From Symbiodinium natans (taxonomy: Eukaryota; Sar; Dinophyceae; Suessiales; Symbiodiniaceae): a stretch of DNA of 64,000 nucleotides. The position numbers and the translations under genes were made by a program. The stretch covers positions 347,501 to 411,500 of the forward strand of contig CAJNDS010002175.1 in assembly GCA_905221605.1 (NCBI GenBank), given 5' to 3'. A model generated the notes under the pieces. It saw only the letters and a program-made list of their open reading frames with translations. It was not told the DNA's origin and searched no databases. This document shows, piece after piece, positions 11,025-21,280 of this stretch (positions within the stretch are counted from its first letter, which is position 1; each line of letters starts with the position of its first letter).

Positions 11025-11583
11025 GGCGCCGTCGGCCGTGGAGTGCACGGTCTATAGGGTTTCTATGGCCACCCTGGACCGGTTTGGTATGGCCTTGAGA
11101 TAGGGCTTAGGGCATATCAGGCTTAGGGTTTAGGGTTTTAGGGCCTATAGGGCTTAGGACATTGCCAGGGCTACCCCAAGCCCAAACCCGACATTGGTAA
11201 GTTGACGGTTTACGCTTTTAGGCCTGGGTATAGGTTTCATTGGGGTCTAGGTCTTTTGGTTTAGTGTTGTCCCAAGAAACCATACCTCGAGTAGTCTGTC
11301 CCTAAATCCTAAACCCTAAACCCTTGCTTAACGTAACTCTGCCCCAATTGTATGGCTCGCTGCCCTGAGTTAAAAGGAGAACACGAAACCTAACACAATA
11401 ACCCCTAAATCCTAAACCCCAAACCCCAAACCCTAAACCCTAAACTTTAAACCCTAAACCCAAAAACCCTAAACCCTAAAACCCTAAAATTCTAAACCCT
11501 AAGCCCCAAACCCCAAACCCTAAACCCTAACCCATACCGAAGGGACTACCTAGTATGGCCCTCCTCAGGCATGGCTTCTTGTC

Positions 11584-11708
11584 TACTATTTGCTTAAGAA
11601 CCACAAAAGAATTTAAAAACTAAAAATAACAGTCCCTAAACCCTAAACCCTTAAAAAGGAAGAATCAATCTATTGTTGCTTTTTGGGGGGGTTCTTAAGC
11701 AAATAGTA
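11584..11708. mobile_element. MITE J, perfect 19-bp inverted ends
   Basis: TACTATTTGCTTAAGAACC (11584-11602) and its exact inverse (11690-11708). The interior contains a short CCCTAAACCCTAAACCC array (11634-11652). A related copy is at about 31103-31235. Confidence 0.6.
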
Positions 11709-12291
11709 CTTATAGGGGGAAAAAAGCCGACAGGGCTCCTGAGGGTATTAGGGACTCATGCTTTAGGGTTTGGGGTTTAGGGTTTAGGGTTTGGGGTTTA
11801 GGGTTTAGGGTTTGGGGTTTAGGGTTTGGGGTTTAGGGTTGGGGTTTAGGGTTTAGGATTTGCTGTGATCGGGCGTAGATGCTGTGAAGGTTAGGTTTCG
11901 GAACAAGCTCGAAAGCTTCGTGAGGTGCTGAAGAGCAGCTTTGGCCCGGTTGTGGAGGGCCATCTAACACTTTTCTCCCAGGTCTCGAAGGTAAGATAGA
12001 GGCCCCGAAGCCGGCGTGGCGGGTAAACAGGACAGGCTGCCAGCCCAGGGCGGCAGGGTCAGGCAGGGCCTGGAAGGGGCCACCAGGTCAGAAAGGCCGC
12101 CAGGGAGGGGGCCCAAGAGGCTTCAGGGGCCGAGGGGGGCCAGGTAGGTCAGGGGGGCCAGGGGCATGGGGGGGGGCCAGGAAGAAATTGAGGCAGCACC
12201 CACCCTGCTTGGCCAGGCCTGAGGGCCCCCTTGTGCTGGGCACGCTGCGGCGAGGGTGTGGGTCCTCCTAGCCTGGGGGCCCTGGGGGTAC

Positions 12292-12438
12292 CCACCCAAA
12301 AAGGTCAGTGACGTTCACCAGTACTGGTCCCGAGGAGAACTGTTCCGGTACCGGGCCCATCGTGGGCGCTACCGACCCCCATGCTGTGGGAGGCGGGCGA
12401 GCGACCTGGGTCGGCTTGTGCCATCGAGGTGAAAGGGC
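12292..12438 (+). CDS. Open plus-strand stretch, unrecognised
   Basis: Plus frame YPPKKVSDVHQYWSRGELFR, then YRAHRGRYRPPCC, to a TGA at about 12438. Preceded by about 200 bp of G-rich GGGGCCAGG-like sequence (12000-12230). Could be an exon or a repeat-derived reading. Confidence 0.2.
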
Positions 12439-12474
12439 TTAAGCGCTGCCCCCCAACGTAGGGGCGGCCTAGGC

Positions 12475-13680
12475 CCTGAGTTTAGGGTTTAGGGTTTAGG
12501 GTTGGAGTTTAGGGTTTGGGGTTTGGGGTTTAGGGTTTGGGGTTTAGGGTTTAGGGTTGGGGTTTAGGGTTTGGGGTTTGGGGTTTAGGGTTAGGGTTGT
12601 TTGGGGCTTCGGGTTTAGGCACACACACACACACAGACACGAGAAGGTCGCCCTCCGAAAGTATTGAGGTTTCTAGGATGGCAATGATCCTCTTGAACCG
12701 ACGAGTTTTAGGCAAGATATAACCCTAAACCCTAAACTCTAAACCCTAAACCCTAAACCCTAAACCCTAAACCCTAAACCCTGAACCCTGAACCCTATAC
12801 CCAACCCTGTCTCCTGATCTTCGCAACGGGCTTCTTCTTCACCCTGCAAGCACGTAGCACTCCAGGCACACATGGCAGCTCAATGACCCCTGAAATTCCG
12901 CAACCGACCTGACAAAGAGTAGCCCTAAAACCTAAACCCTAACCGCGAAACGCTAAACCCTAACAGGGCTTACAAGGAGCCCCCCCCCCCCCTCCCCTTA
13001 CTACCTTACTATACTAACTAGAATTTCAGGGGTTAGGGTCTAGGGTTTAGACCCTAAACCCTAAACCCTAAACCCTAAACCCTAAACCCTAAACCCTAAA
13101 CCCTAAACCCTAAACCCTAAACCCTAAACCCTAAACCCTAAACCCTAAACCCTAACCCTAGAGTTTAGAGCTTAGGAGTCCGGAAGCCAGTGATCATATG
13201 GGGTTCTACCTTGGACCCCTGAGGTGGTACCCTTGGGTTTGGGGAGCCTTTTTGACGTTCATACGACCCTAAACCCTAAACCCTAAACCCTAAACCCTAA
13301 ACCCTAAACCCTAAACCCTAAACCCTAAACCCTATACCCTAAACCCTAAACCCTAAACCCTATTCAGGGAACCTCTTATAGGGGTGCATCCTTAGGCGTC
13401 CGACTATGCCTCCCTCGATCTAAATCGCTAAAACCCGGGAACCCTAAACCTGTAAACCCTCAATCCGTGCAAAAAAACCCTGAGGCCTCAAACCCTCAAA
13501 CCCTCTGAAGCAATCCGAAGTACACAAAACCTGAAGCCTCAAACCTCAAACCCTCTGAAGCAATCCGAAGTACCCGAAAGCCTGAACCCTAAACCCCAAA
13601 CCCCAAACCCTAACCCTAGACCCTAAACCCTAAACCCCAAACCCTAAACCCTAAACCCTAAACCCTAAATCCCAAGCCCT
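12475..13680. repeat. Telomere-type mosaic, segment 4
   Basis: TTTAGGG/TTTGGGG mix at 12480-12600, (AC)n at 12620-12635, and long CCCTAAA arrays at 12722-12795, 13048-13160 and 13264-13366. A 21-bp-scale duplication (CCTCTGAAGCAATCCGAAGTAC) occurs twice at 13500 and 13553. Confidence 0.85.
12971..13030. mobile_element. MITE B7, left end only
   Basis: TACAAGGAGCC plus C run, then TACTATACTAACTAG; no matching right end. Truncated. Confidence 0.3.
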
Positions 13681-13685
13681 AAACC

Positions 13686-13770
13686 GAAGCCCTGGCCTCT
13701 TCTGGACGGCCTTTGGCGCCCTCGCAGTCTTTGCCTTCTTGGCCTTCGTGGCTTTCACATTCCCAGTATC
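13686..13770 (-). CDS. Lys-rich exon-like fragment
   Basis: Minus strand reads VKATKAKKAKTARAPKAVQK, like a histone H1 tail. It runs into TTTAGGG-type repeat in the minus sense (CTTCG|GTTTAG, a repeat-made donor). Pairs with the MKAM-repeat piece at 13982. Confidence 0.4.
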
Positions 13771-13981
13771 ATGGGGTTTGGGGTTTAGGGTTTAGGGTTT
13801 GGGGTTTAGGGTTAGGCTTTAGGGTTTGGGTTTTGGGTTTAGGGTTCAGGGTTTGGGTGCAGGGTTTAGGGTTTGGGGTTTAGGGTTTTGGGTTCAGGGT
13901 TTGGGGTTAGGGTTTTGGGTTAGGGTTTCCCCCCCCCACCCCCCCTCCCCCCCCCCCGCGCCCTAGAGCCCAAACACCCGA

Positions 13982-14080
13982 AATGTCGTGGCCTTCGTGG
14001 CCTTCATGGCCTTCATGGCTTTCGTGGCCTTCATGGCCTTCATGGCGGCTTTCATGGCTTTCATGGGCCCCATGGCGCAG
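13982..14080 (-). CDS. MKAMKAT-repeat exon-like fragment
   Basis: A nine-base period (GCCTTCATG on plus) gives MKAMKAAMKAMKATKAMKAM on minus. Met/Lys/Ala repeats of this kind are familiar to me from dinoflagellate predicted proteins. It is separated from the Lys-rich piece at 13686 by 200 bp of repeat and C-run. The plus strand ends at a donor-like CAG|GTTAGG, so the strand is not proven. Confidence 0.35.
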
Positions 14081-15086
14081 GTTAGGGGAGTAACTTTTTT
14101 ATTTGGGAGGGGGTTGATCCTATCTAGCTCGCGCGCCTGGGGTCTCTAAACCCTAACCCCCCAAGCCCACATGAGTATTCAATGTCAGTCATACAGTTGC
14201 GACGAAACCCATACCCCTAAACCCTAAACCCTAAATTACTAAACCCTAAACCCTAAACTCTAAACCCTGAACCCTAAACCCTAAGTCTAAACTTTGACAT
14301 GGCCATCCAGCTGCTTGAGCTGTCATGGAGCCAAGAGAGTTTCGCGCGGGGGGGCCAGTCCAAGACCGTAAGACTGTTTAGGGTTTAGAGGTTTAGGGTT
14401 TAGGGTTTTCGGGTTTGGGGGTTTAGGGGTTTGGGGGCTTTAGGGTTTAGGGCTAGGGTTTAGGGTTTAGGGTTTATAGGGTTTAGGGTTTAGGGTTTAG
14501 GGTTTTAGGGTTTCAGGGTTTTAGGGTTTTAGGGTTTTATGCGGTTTTTGATGTGGGGTTGAGGGTTTGGGGTTTGCAGGTGCTTCTTGCGCTTGGTTTA
14601 GGGCTTAGGGTTTAGGGTGTAGGGTGTAGGGTTTAGGGACTTTTGTGACTAAACAACTAAGCCTTAGGGGCATAGGCGCACGGCTTTCTTCCTACCTAAA
14701 CCCTAAACCCTAAGCCCTAAACCCTAAACCCTAAACCCTAAATCCTAAACCCTAAAGCCTGAACTCTAAGCCCCAAACCCGAAATCCTAAACCCTACACC
14801 TAAACCCTAAATGCCTCCAAAACCCTAGCAGCGTAGGAGCAGTTCGCAAACAAAACGTATAGGGCACGCTTCCCTTTCAGACGGTCCCCTTTTCCTTCCT
14901 ACTCCCTACACCCAAACGGAACTTTCTGAAACTAAGCCCTAAACCCTAAACCCTATCTAAACCCCAAAGCAAACCCCAACCGTAATTGGGGTTTAGGATT
15001 CGGGGTTTGGGGTGTAGGGTTTGGGGGTTTAGGGTTTAGGGTTTAGGGTTTAGGGTTTAGCGTGAAGGCTATAACTCCGTTTAGGG

Positions 15087-15145
15087 TCTAGGCTCTCGAG
15101 CATGGAGTCTAGGGTCTGCGGCTCAAGCGATTCTGCCAGAATGCT
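15087..15145 (-). CDS. Exon-like fragment ILAESLEPQTLDSMLESLD
   Basis: Minus strand, after CTGAAG|C, reads SILAESLEPQTLDSMLESLD, a clear helical pattern. Flanked by TTTAGGG (15010-15060) and CCCTAAA (15185-15225). Unrecognised. Confidence 0.35.
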
Positions 15146-15943
15146 TCAGACACGCGTCTCGCGCCCGAAGCCCTAAACTCTGAATCCTAAACCCTAAACC
15201 CTAAACCCTAAACCCTAAACCCAAACAATCCCCCCTGAGGCCACTAAACCCCTGAACCCTGTCCGCAGCGCGTCGAGCTGCTGGCTGCTGGCCACACCTT
15301 GCACGTTTTATCTTTTGAAAAGAAGCTCAGGAAACCCTAAACCCGAGACCCGAAACCCTAAAAGCCCGAAACCCTGAACCCCGAACCTTAAACCCGAAAC
15401 CCAAAAACCACCTCAAGGCAGCTTCAGGTTGAGTGTTCCGATGAGGAAGTATGCGGCTATTTAGGGTTTAGGGTTTAGGGTTCCGGTTTAGGGTTTAGGG
15501 CTTAGGGTTTAGGGTTCAGGGTTTAGGGTTTAGACCAGTTCGTTGAAGAAGGGGGAATGACGGAATAAGGGTGCTGAACCCTAAATCCCTAAATCCCTAA
15601 ACCCCAAAACCCCAAAACCCCAAGCCTAAAGCCCTCAAAACAACGAAGCCCCAAGCTTCCCAGACCTGAACCCCTAAAACCGAAACCCTAAACTCTAGCC
15701 CTAAACCCTAAACCCTAAACCCTAAACCCTAAACCCTAAACCCCTGAACTTGCGGCGGCCCCCAAAGGCGCAACGCAGGAAACGTTGCTGTAGAGATTAG
15801 GGTGAGGGCTGAGCGTTGAGGATCCTCTACAGCCGCGCCGCGTATTTCAAGAGTTACATAGGGTTTAGGGTTTAGGGTTTAGGGTTCAGGGTTCAGGGTT
15901 CAGGGTTCAGGGTTCAGGGTTTAGGGTTTAGGGTTTAGGGTAG

Positions 15944-16028
15944 CTCTTGCAAAGGAAATGACCGAAGTTGGTAGCCCGCGCGCCTTCGTCCGCTGGTGCC
16001 TGCTGGGCAAGGGTGGCCAGGCTGCTAG
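15944..16028 (-). CDS. Exon-like fragment SLATLAQQAPADEGARATNF
   Basis: Minus reading open between repeat arrays, 27 codons. No clear donor. Unrecognised. Confidence 0.3.
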
Positions 16029-16300
16029 GTTAAACTCTAGACCCTAAACCCTAAATCCTAAACTCTAGACCCTAAACCCTAAACCCTACAAACCTTCAAC
16101 CCCAAACCCTATCAACCTCAAACCCTACACACATAAACCTTACACCCCTAAACCCTTTAAACCTGAAACCCTGAACCTAAAAAACCTTAAACCCTAAACC
16201 CCTATAACCCTCAAACCTTAAGCCGTAAACCCTAAACCCCGGACCCCGGAACGTCCATGGATTAGGTCTTTAAATTGCATGGATGGGGAGGCTGCCCAAA

Positions 16301-16450
16301 ATTATAGGGTTCTTAAGGGAGCGGGGTTCAAGGGGGGTAGGTAACCCAAGGTTCCCTCATACTCCTCACTACTCCCTAAGGCTCCCTAAGCTTCCCTAAG
16401 GTTCCCTAGGTACCTACCCCCCTTGAACCCCCCTCCCTTAAGCCCTATAA
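16301..16450. mobile_element. MITE G, about 43-bp inverted ends
   Basis: Left ATTATAGGGTTCTTAAGGGA, GCGGGGTTCAAGGGGGGTAGGTA; right TACCTACCCCCCTTGAACCC, CCCTCCCTTAAGCCCTATAA. The interior has repeated CTCCCTAAG / TTCCCTAAG. Confidence 0.6.
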
Positions 16451-16989
16451 AAAAACTAGGGCACGCATTTAGGGTGGAGCTGGGGGTTTAGGGTTTAGGT
16501 TGTTTATGGTTTCGGGTTTCGGGGGAGGGGTGGTTCGTTGCTAAGGGGGTTATACTATTTCATATCGTTTGGGGCATATCAGCGGACCTCCCTAAACCCT
16601 AAACCCTAAACCCCAAACCCTAAACCTTAAACCCTAAACCCTAAACCAAAAACTCCGAGATGTTGGGCTGTGGACGTGGACAGGGCGGAGTCGACATGCT
16701 CTGTTGATGTCAACATCGCCAAAATCGTACACCCCCCCACCGCCGGGTTTAGGGTTTACGGTTTAGGGTTTAGGGTTTAGGGTTTCGAAGAAGACCTTGA
16801 AGCCCATACCCTAAAAGCCCTGTACCACCAAGCCTGAGCCTCTATAAACCCCAACATGCCAAAACCCAAAAACCCAAAACCCAAAACCCTAAACCCAAAA
16901 CCCTAAACCCAAAACCCAAAACCCAAAACCCTAAACCCTAAACCCCAAAACCCAAAACCCTAAACCCTAAACCCTAAACCCTAACCTCC

Positions 16990-17105
16990 TGAACTCCCCA
17001 AGAGACCTGCAAAACAGGCTTAAACCCCGCGTGAAGGCCTCCACCGAAGCCAGCCGGTCCTTCAGCAAAGAGAGGTCCTCCGAAGTCTGTCGCGGGGGGC
17101 CCGCT
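16990..17105 (-). CDS. Exon-like fragment TSEDLSLLKDRLASVEAF
   Basis: Minus strand reads QTSEDLSLLKDRLASVEAFT, then RGLSLFCRSLGEF, a strong helix pattern. Candidate acceptor CTTGAAG|CGG. Flanked on both sides by CCCTAAA arrays. Confidence 0.4.
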
Positions 17106-17454
17106 TCAAGCCCCAAGCCCTAGCCCGAAACCCGAAACCCGAAACCTTAGACCCTAGACCCTAAACCCCAAACCCCAAACCCCAAACCCTAAACCCCAAA
17201 CCCCAAACCCACCCTAAACCCCCCTAAGCCCGTGTAAACCCACAACGCGGCGCTTGAAGGGAAGAGCGGGCGGGGTTGGGATCTGGATCCTCCCGGCTAT
17301 TTGAGGAGTCTTAGAACCTCAGGTCTTGTTTTGGGGCTTAAGGGCTGGGACCTGGGGTTTGGATTTAGGGTTTAGGGTTTAGGGTTTAGGATTTAGGGTT
17401 TAGGGTTTAGGGTTTAGGGTTTAGGGTCTAGGGTCTAGGGCCCTAAGCCCCAAG

Positions 17455-17519
17455 AACTCCACAGCTCTCGCCGCTCCTCCCGCAGGCTGTTGGTGGCTGT
17501 TTGCAGGCGCGCCTATGGC
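17455..17519 (-). CDS. Exon-like fragment LQTATNSLREERRELW
   Basis: Minus strand reads RLQTATNSLREERRELWSSW, a short coiled coil next to a TTTAGGG-rich stretch. Boundaries unknown. Confidence 0.35.
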
Positions 17520-17779
17520 CAAGAGCATTTCCCCAGGTCAGCTGCGGGATGTTGGGGGCCTTTCTCAGTAGGGTTTGTCAGGCTTTCGGGTTGAGGGTCT
17601 AGCGTTTAGGGTTTTAGGGTTTCGGGCAATTTAGGGTTTAGGATTCAGGCGTGTTGGCCTCTTTGCCCTTACCCCCTTGAGCGCATTTACCCCTCTAGGG
17701 TTGTTGGGCCTACCTGCCTTAGGGTTACCCTTCCTCTTGCCCTTTCTCCAAGGTGTGGCGTCGATCTCCAGTGGCTGCG

Positions 17780-17975
17780 GGAGATTCTGCAGGCCACGAC
17801 TGGTCCAGGAGATCTCAAGATGTCGGGCCTTCACATCCAAAAACGTTTTCAGTCGGCTCGAGTTCCGAATGATGTGGCCCTGCAACAATCCCCAGGAGCA
17901 TCTCCTCGTCGAGCTTATTTCCCCTCTCCTGCTCGTAGCGACGGACACTCTTTTCAAAAGAAGCAAGGTCGTTTT
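17780..17975 (-). pseudogene. Gag-like retroelement remnant
   Basis: Minus strand reads DLASFEKSVRRYEQERGNKL, then DEEMLLGIVAG, then, one frame over, HIIRNSSRLKTFLDVKARHL. The pattern (FEKSVRRYE, GNKLDEE, LGI-AG, SRL) resembles the gag-like part of dinoflagellate retroelement polyproteins I remember. The frame change near 17880 and abutment against MITE A2 at 17979 indicate a dead fragment. Confidence 0.4.
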
Positions 17976-17978
17976 TTG

Positions 17979-18138
17979 TCATGGCTTCCCCCACTACCCC
18001 CCTCTATACTACCCCCCCCCCCCTAGGTTCCCGTGAATTACCCTAATTAAGCCTCACTATCCCTACAAAACCTTACTTCTGGGGGAACCCGGGGGGGGGG
18101 GGGGTAGTGTAGAGGGGGGTTAGTAGGGGAAAGCATGA
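17979..18138. mobile_element. MITE A2, about 55-bp inverted ends
   Basis: Left TCATGGCTTCCCCCACTACC ... CTATACTACCCCCCC-AGGTTCCC matches the inverse of the right end ...GAACCCGGGG...TAGTGTAGAGGGGGG...AAGCATGA. It abuts the gag-like fragment at 17975. The long C and G runs are part of the termini. Confidence 0.65.
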
Positions 18139-18229
18139 ACTTGGGATCCCAGGGATTTAAACAAAGCACCGGTACCTGCAAGGGGGCCCTCCTCCTCCTC
18201 CTCCTCAAAACAGGGATACACCTCAATCC

Positions 18230-19180
18230 TAAGTCCCACGGCTTGGCGGCTTAGGTTTAGGGCTTTATAGGGCTTATAGGGCTTTATAGGACTTATAGGG
18301 CTTATAGGGTTTATAGGGTTTATAGGGTTTTATAGGGCTTTTGGGGTTTATAGGGTTTAGGGTGTATAGGGTGTATAGGGTGTATAGGGTTTATAGGGTT
18401 TATAGGGTTTTTGGCAACTACCGTAGATGCCACAAACTACTCGCCACCCACCCTTGAGAAGTCAATAAACTTGGCAGCAAAAAGATTGGAGCCAGGGGCT
18501 ACATAGGTTTACTGACTGAACTCCCCGGGGAGGAGGGGAGAAAGGGCTTAACTGTTGGGTACTACGAGTGTGCATGATACACAAAAGCACTACAAGCCTC
18601 AACCCTAAAACATAATCTAAGTAGGGTGCAAGAAGGTCCCACACCCCAGGTTTAATACAAACCCACCACATCACTTTCAGCCAATAAGCACGCATATAGC
18701 TCCAAAACCCCGAAACACTCACACCCTCATGCCCCAAGCCATAACCCTAGACGCTAACCCTGAGGCTAAACCCTCAACCCTAGACCTTAAACCCTAAACC
18801 CTAAACCCTAAAAAGGAAGCTCTGACACTGGAGTCTGATTCACTGAGACTCTACAGGGCCGGCACCCGGTCAGCATCGAATGCTGCGAGGCGCACGGACC
18901 TCGGTCGTCACGGCGAGCTTCGTTGAGGGTTTAGGGTTTAGGGTTTAGGGTTTAGGGTTTAGGTTGTTTAGGGTTCAGAGGGTTTAGGGTCTTGGGTTAG
19001 GGTTCTGAGGGTTTTCAGGGTTTTCCAGGGGTTTTTCTTATGGCACAATCTTTACCACAGGGGCGCAGGGAACTTGAGAAGTAGGTGTCGTAAATCAGGC
19101 TACCCCTAAACCCTAAACCCTAAACCCTAAACCCTAAACCCTAAACCCTAAACCCTAAACCCTAAACCCCTCAACCCTAA
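18230..19180. repeat. TTATAGGG-type and CCCTAAA arrays
   Basis: 18260-18410 is (GGGTTTATA)n / GGGTGTATA-type nonamer array. 18420-18760 is unique and AT-richer with only a weak minus ORF. TTTAGGG at 18925-18965; CCCTAAA at 19104-19180. Confidence 0.8.
18830..18927 (-). CDS. Exon-like fragment LNEARRDDRGPCASQHSM
   Basis: Minus strand open for over 30 codons (LNEARRDDRGPCASQHSMLT). Sits between CCCTAAA (18785-18815) and TTTAGGG (18925-18965) arrays. Unrecognised. Confidence 0.3.
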
Positions 19181-19326
19181 ACCCATATTTGCTGAGGATA
19201 TCTCGAGCTGGGGCACTGAGCTCACCGGTCTATCAGGAAAGCCTACTCGGTTGCCCAGTAACCTAGGATTAACCGGGTGCCCATTTTTGCTAAGGGGTTT
19301 AGGGTTTAGGGTTTTCGGGTTTAGGG

Positions 19327-19729
19327 CAGAGGGAAGTTTGAATACCATTGAGTGCAACGTCACTCGCATTGTAGCGATCACTAGAAAAGCAAAGAAGCCC
19401 GCAACCCATCAAGGTTTGGGCAGCGTTAACGTTTGCCTGTTTAAAGCCCAGGACTCAGTTGCCAAGCCAAGCACCACGAAGAGTCTCCAGAGAATAGGGG
19501 CCGAGTGGCCGTATGCAGAAACTCATTGAACGCCTCACACTTCGAGCTTGAACCCAGAGGGCTTAACATCTGCCCTACAAGCGGCCGCCTATGCAAGCAA
19601 GGCAATGCCCAAGCCATCAAGTCATCTTGTTGCGCGCCCTCAGAGCTCGCCCGCAGCGCCACCGGGTCCGAGAGGGAAGGAGAAGAGGTCGGATGCACGA
19701 CGAAGGATGCAGCTCACGACGACGCAGGG
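19327..19729 (+). pseudogene. Plus-strand coding-like stretch with one TGA
   Basis: One plus frame stays open for 134 codons except a TGA at 19527-19529. Before it: NTIECNVTRIVAITRKAKKP; after it: LTSALQAAAYASKAMPKPSS and a basic tail GKEKRSDARRR. It starts after GTTTAG|GG and ends in a TTTAGGG array. The TGA is one step from CGA. The minus strand is also open for 85 codons (19441-19698), so the strand is not certain. Confidence 0.35.
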
Positions 19730-20335
19730 TTTAGGGTTTAGGGTTTAGGGTTTAGGGTTTAGGGTTTAGGGTTTAGGGTTTAGGGTTTAGGGTTTAGGGT
19801 TTTGGGTTTTGGGTTTTGGGTTTAGCGGCAAGCATACCAAGCCCGAAGAATCCGGGCCCTCCCCTTCACTGACACTGGGACTTCGGGATGTTCAGGTTAG
19901 GGTTTGGGGTTAGGAGTTCAGGGTTTAGGCAGTTTAGGGTCTAAGGAGTTTCGGGTTTAAGGTTTGAACGCTAAACCCTAAACCCTAAACCCTATATAAA
20001 CCCTAAACCCTAAACCCTAGACCCTAAACCCCTCTAAACCCTTATCCCCTTCCCTTGGGGTTCAAAGCGTATCGGCTACAGGACTGGGCATGTGTGGGCG
20101 AACTGCCAGCGGCTGCTGCACATTACGAAGCATCCTGTGGCTCTGCAAGCTGAAAAGTGCTTAGGCCAGAGGGCTTACAGGGTTAACAGGGTTTACACGG
20201 TTTATAGGGTTTAGAGGGTTTATAGGGATATAGATTTAGGGAGTTTATAGAGTTCATGGGGTCGTAGGGTTTCCTAGGGTTTATAGGGTTTATATGGTTT
20301 ATATATGGTTTAGGGTTTAGGGTGCCATGTGTCTA

Positions 20336-20412
20336 AGATCCCCGCAGCTCCTCGCTGTGCTGGCGCTGGTAGTCCTCAAGAACCGAGTCTTTGTAGAGAG
20401 GATTGCGGGTGA
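20336..20412 (-). CDS. Exon-like fragment NPLYKDSVLEDYQRQHSEEL
   Basis: Minus strand reads TRNPLYKDSVLEDYQRQHSE, ELRG, then TAG. The strongly hydrophilic, helical reading makes minus more likely than the Leu/Val-rich plus reading. Confidence 0.35.
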
Positions 20413-20750
20413 AGGGTTTAGAGTAAGTCTACATAGTATCCTCTAGACTCAAAACCCCACTTACCAACCCTACTTCCTTTGTCAAAGGGCTTCCAAGCAG
20501 GGTTTGCGGATGTAGGCTTGAGGGACGTCAGCGGCAGTTCTCGAAATTATGCCCCCAAATAGAAGGCTCCGTAATAGCATAGCCACCAAAAAAGCATTGG
20601 GTTATATAACGGTCCTAACTTGTAGGTTACAATTAAGCCCCTTAGCTAGGGAGTGGGTTTCGGGGGTGTGTGGTTTGGGTGTGTTTTTGTTGGCTTCAGG
20701 CTTGACAAGGTTCGGCTCCAAAGCACGGGGGGGGGGGGGGGGGCAGGGGT

Positions 20751-20853
20751 TCATGGGCTCCCCCCCTACCCCCTCTGTACTACTACCCACAAGGTTCCCC
20801 CATCATTAGGGCTATCCAACTTGAGTATAGAGGGGGCAAGGGGAGCCCAGGAA
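20751..20853. mobile_element. MITE A3
   Basis: Left TCATGGGCTCCCCCCCTACC and right GAGGGGGCAAGGGGAGCCCAGGA are inverted copies. Internally shortened relative to A2. A G run precedes it. Confidence 0.5.
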
Positions 20854-21198
20854 GCGCTTTCCCCCATAAGGGTACCTTTTCGGGCTTGGCTACTCTAGAT
20901 TTCTAGAAATCTGTAAGGGAACCTAGAACCCACAAAAAGAGAGTGCTAAAGGGCGCCACCCGGCTGCCAAGTAGGATACTTGCAGGTGCAGGGCACCTGG
21001 TAGGTAGCTTAGAACCCAAGCTGTGTTCAGAATAGCCTAACTCAGGGAATTTGCAACCCTTCGGCCGACTCATAATCGACCAAAATACCAAGTACTAAAC
21101 TTAGCTGAAACCCTGAACCCGAACTCTCATTTTAGGGCTTTTGGGCCCATAGGCCTTCTTATATAAGGTTTTGGGCTATTTTGGGCCTAACCCTAAAC

Positions 21199-21280
21199 CT
21201 TCTCAAGGCGCTCCTCCACTGTGCAGCGCATTGCATCCAGCTCGAGACGCATGGAGGCCTCCGGAGAAAGAACAACGGAG
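21199..21280 (-). CDS. Exon-like fragment ending EERLEK|GTTTAG
   Basis: Minus strand reads VVLSPEASMRLELDAMRCTV, then EERLEK, and AAG|GTTTAGGG follows at once. The repeat supplies a near-consensus 5' splice site in phase 0. Upstream is a T-run/G-run tract (21311-21338). Confidence 0.4.

Larger units (their letters stand above)
13775..17640. repeat. Telomere-type mosaic, segment 5
   Basis: Arrays in both orientations every 100-200 bp: TTTGGGG-rich at 13775-13930, TTTTAGGG-like at 14490-14535, TTCAGGG at 15880-15925, AAAACCC-type at 16860-16930. Spacers hold the exon-like pieces and MITE G listed separately. Confidence 0.85.

Noticed and set aside
20549-20898. Three overlapping ORFs
   Set aside because: They overlap a G run and MITE A3; no consistent reading.
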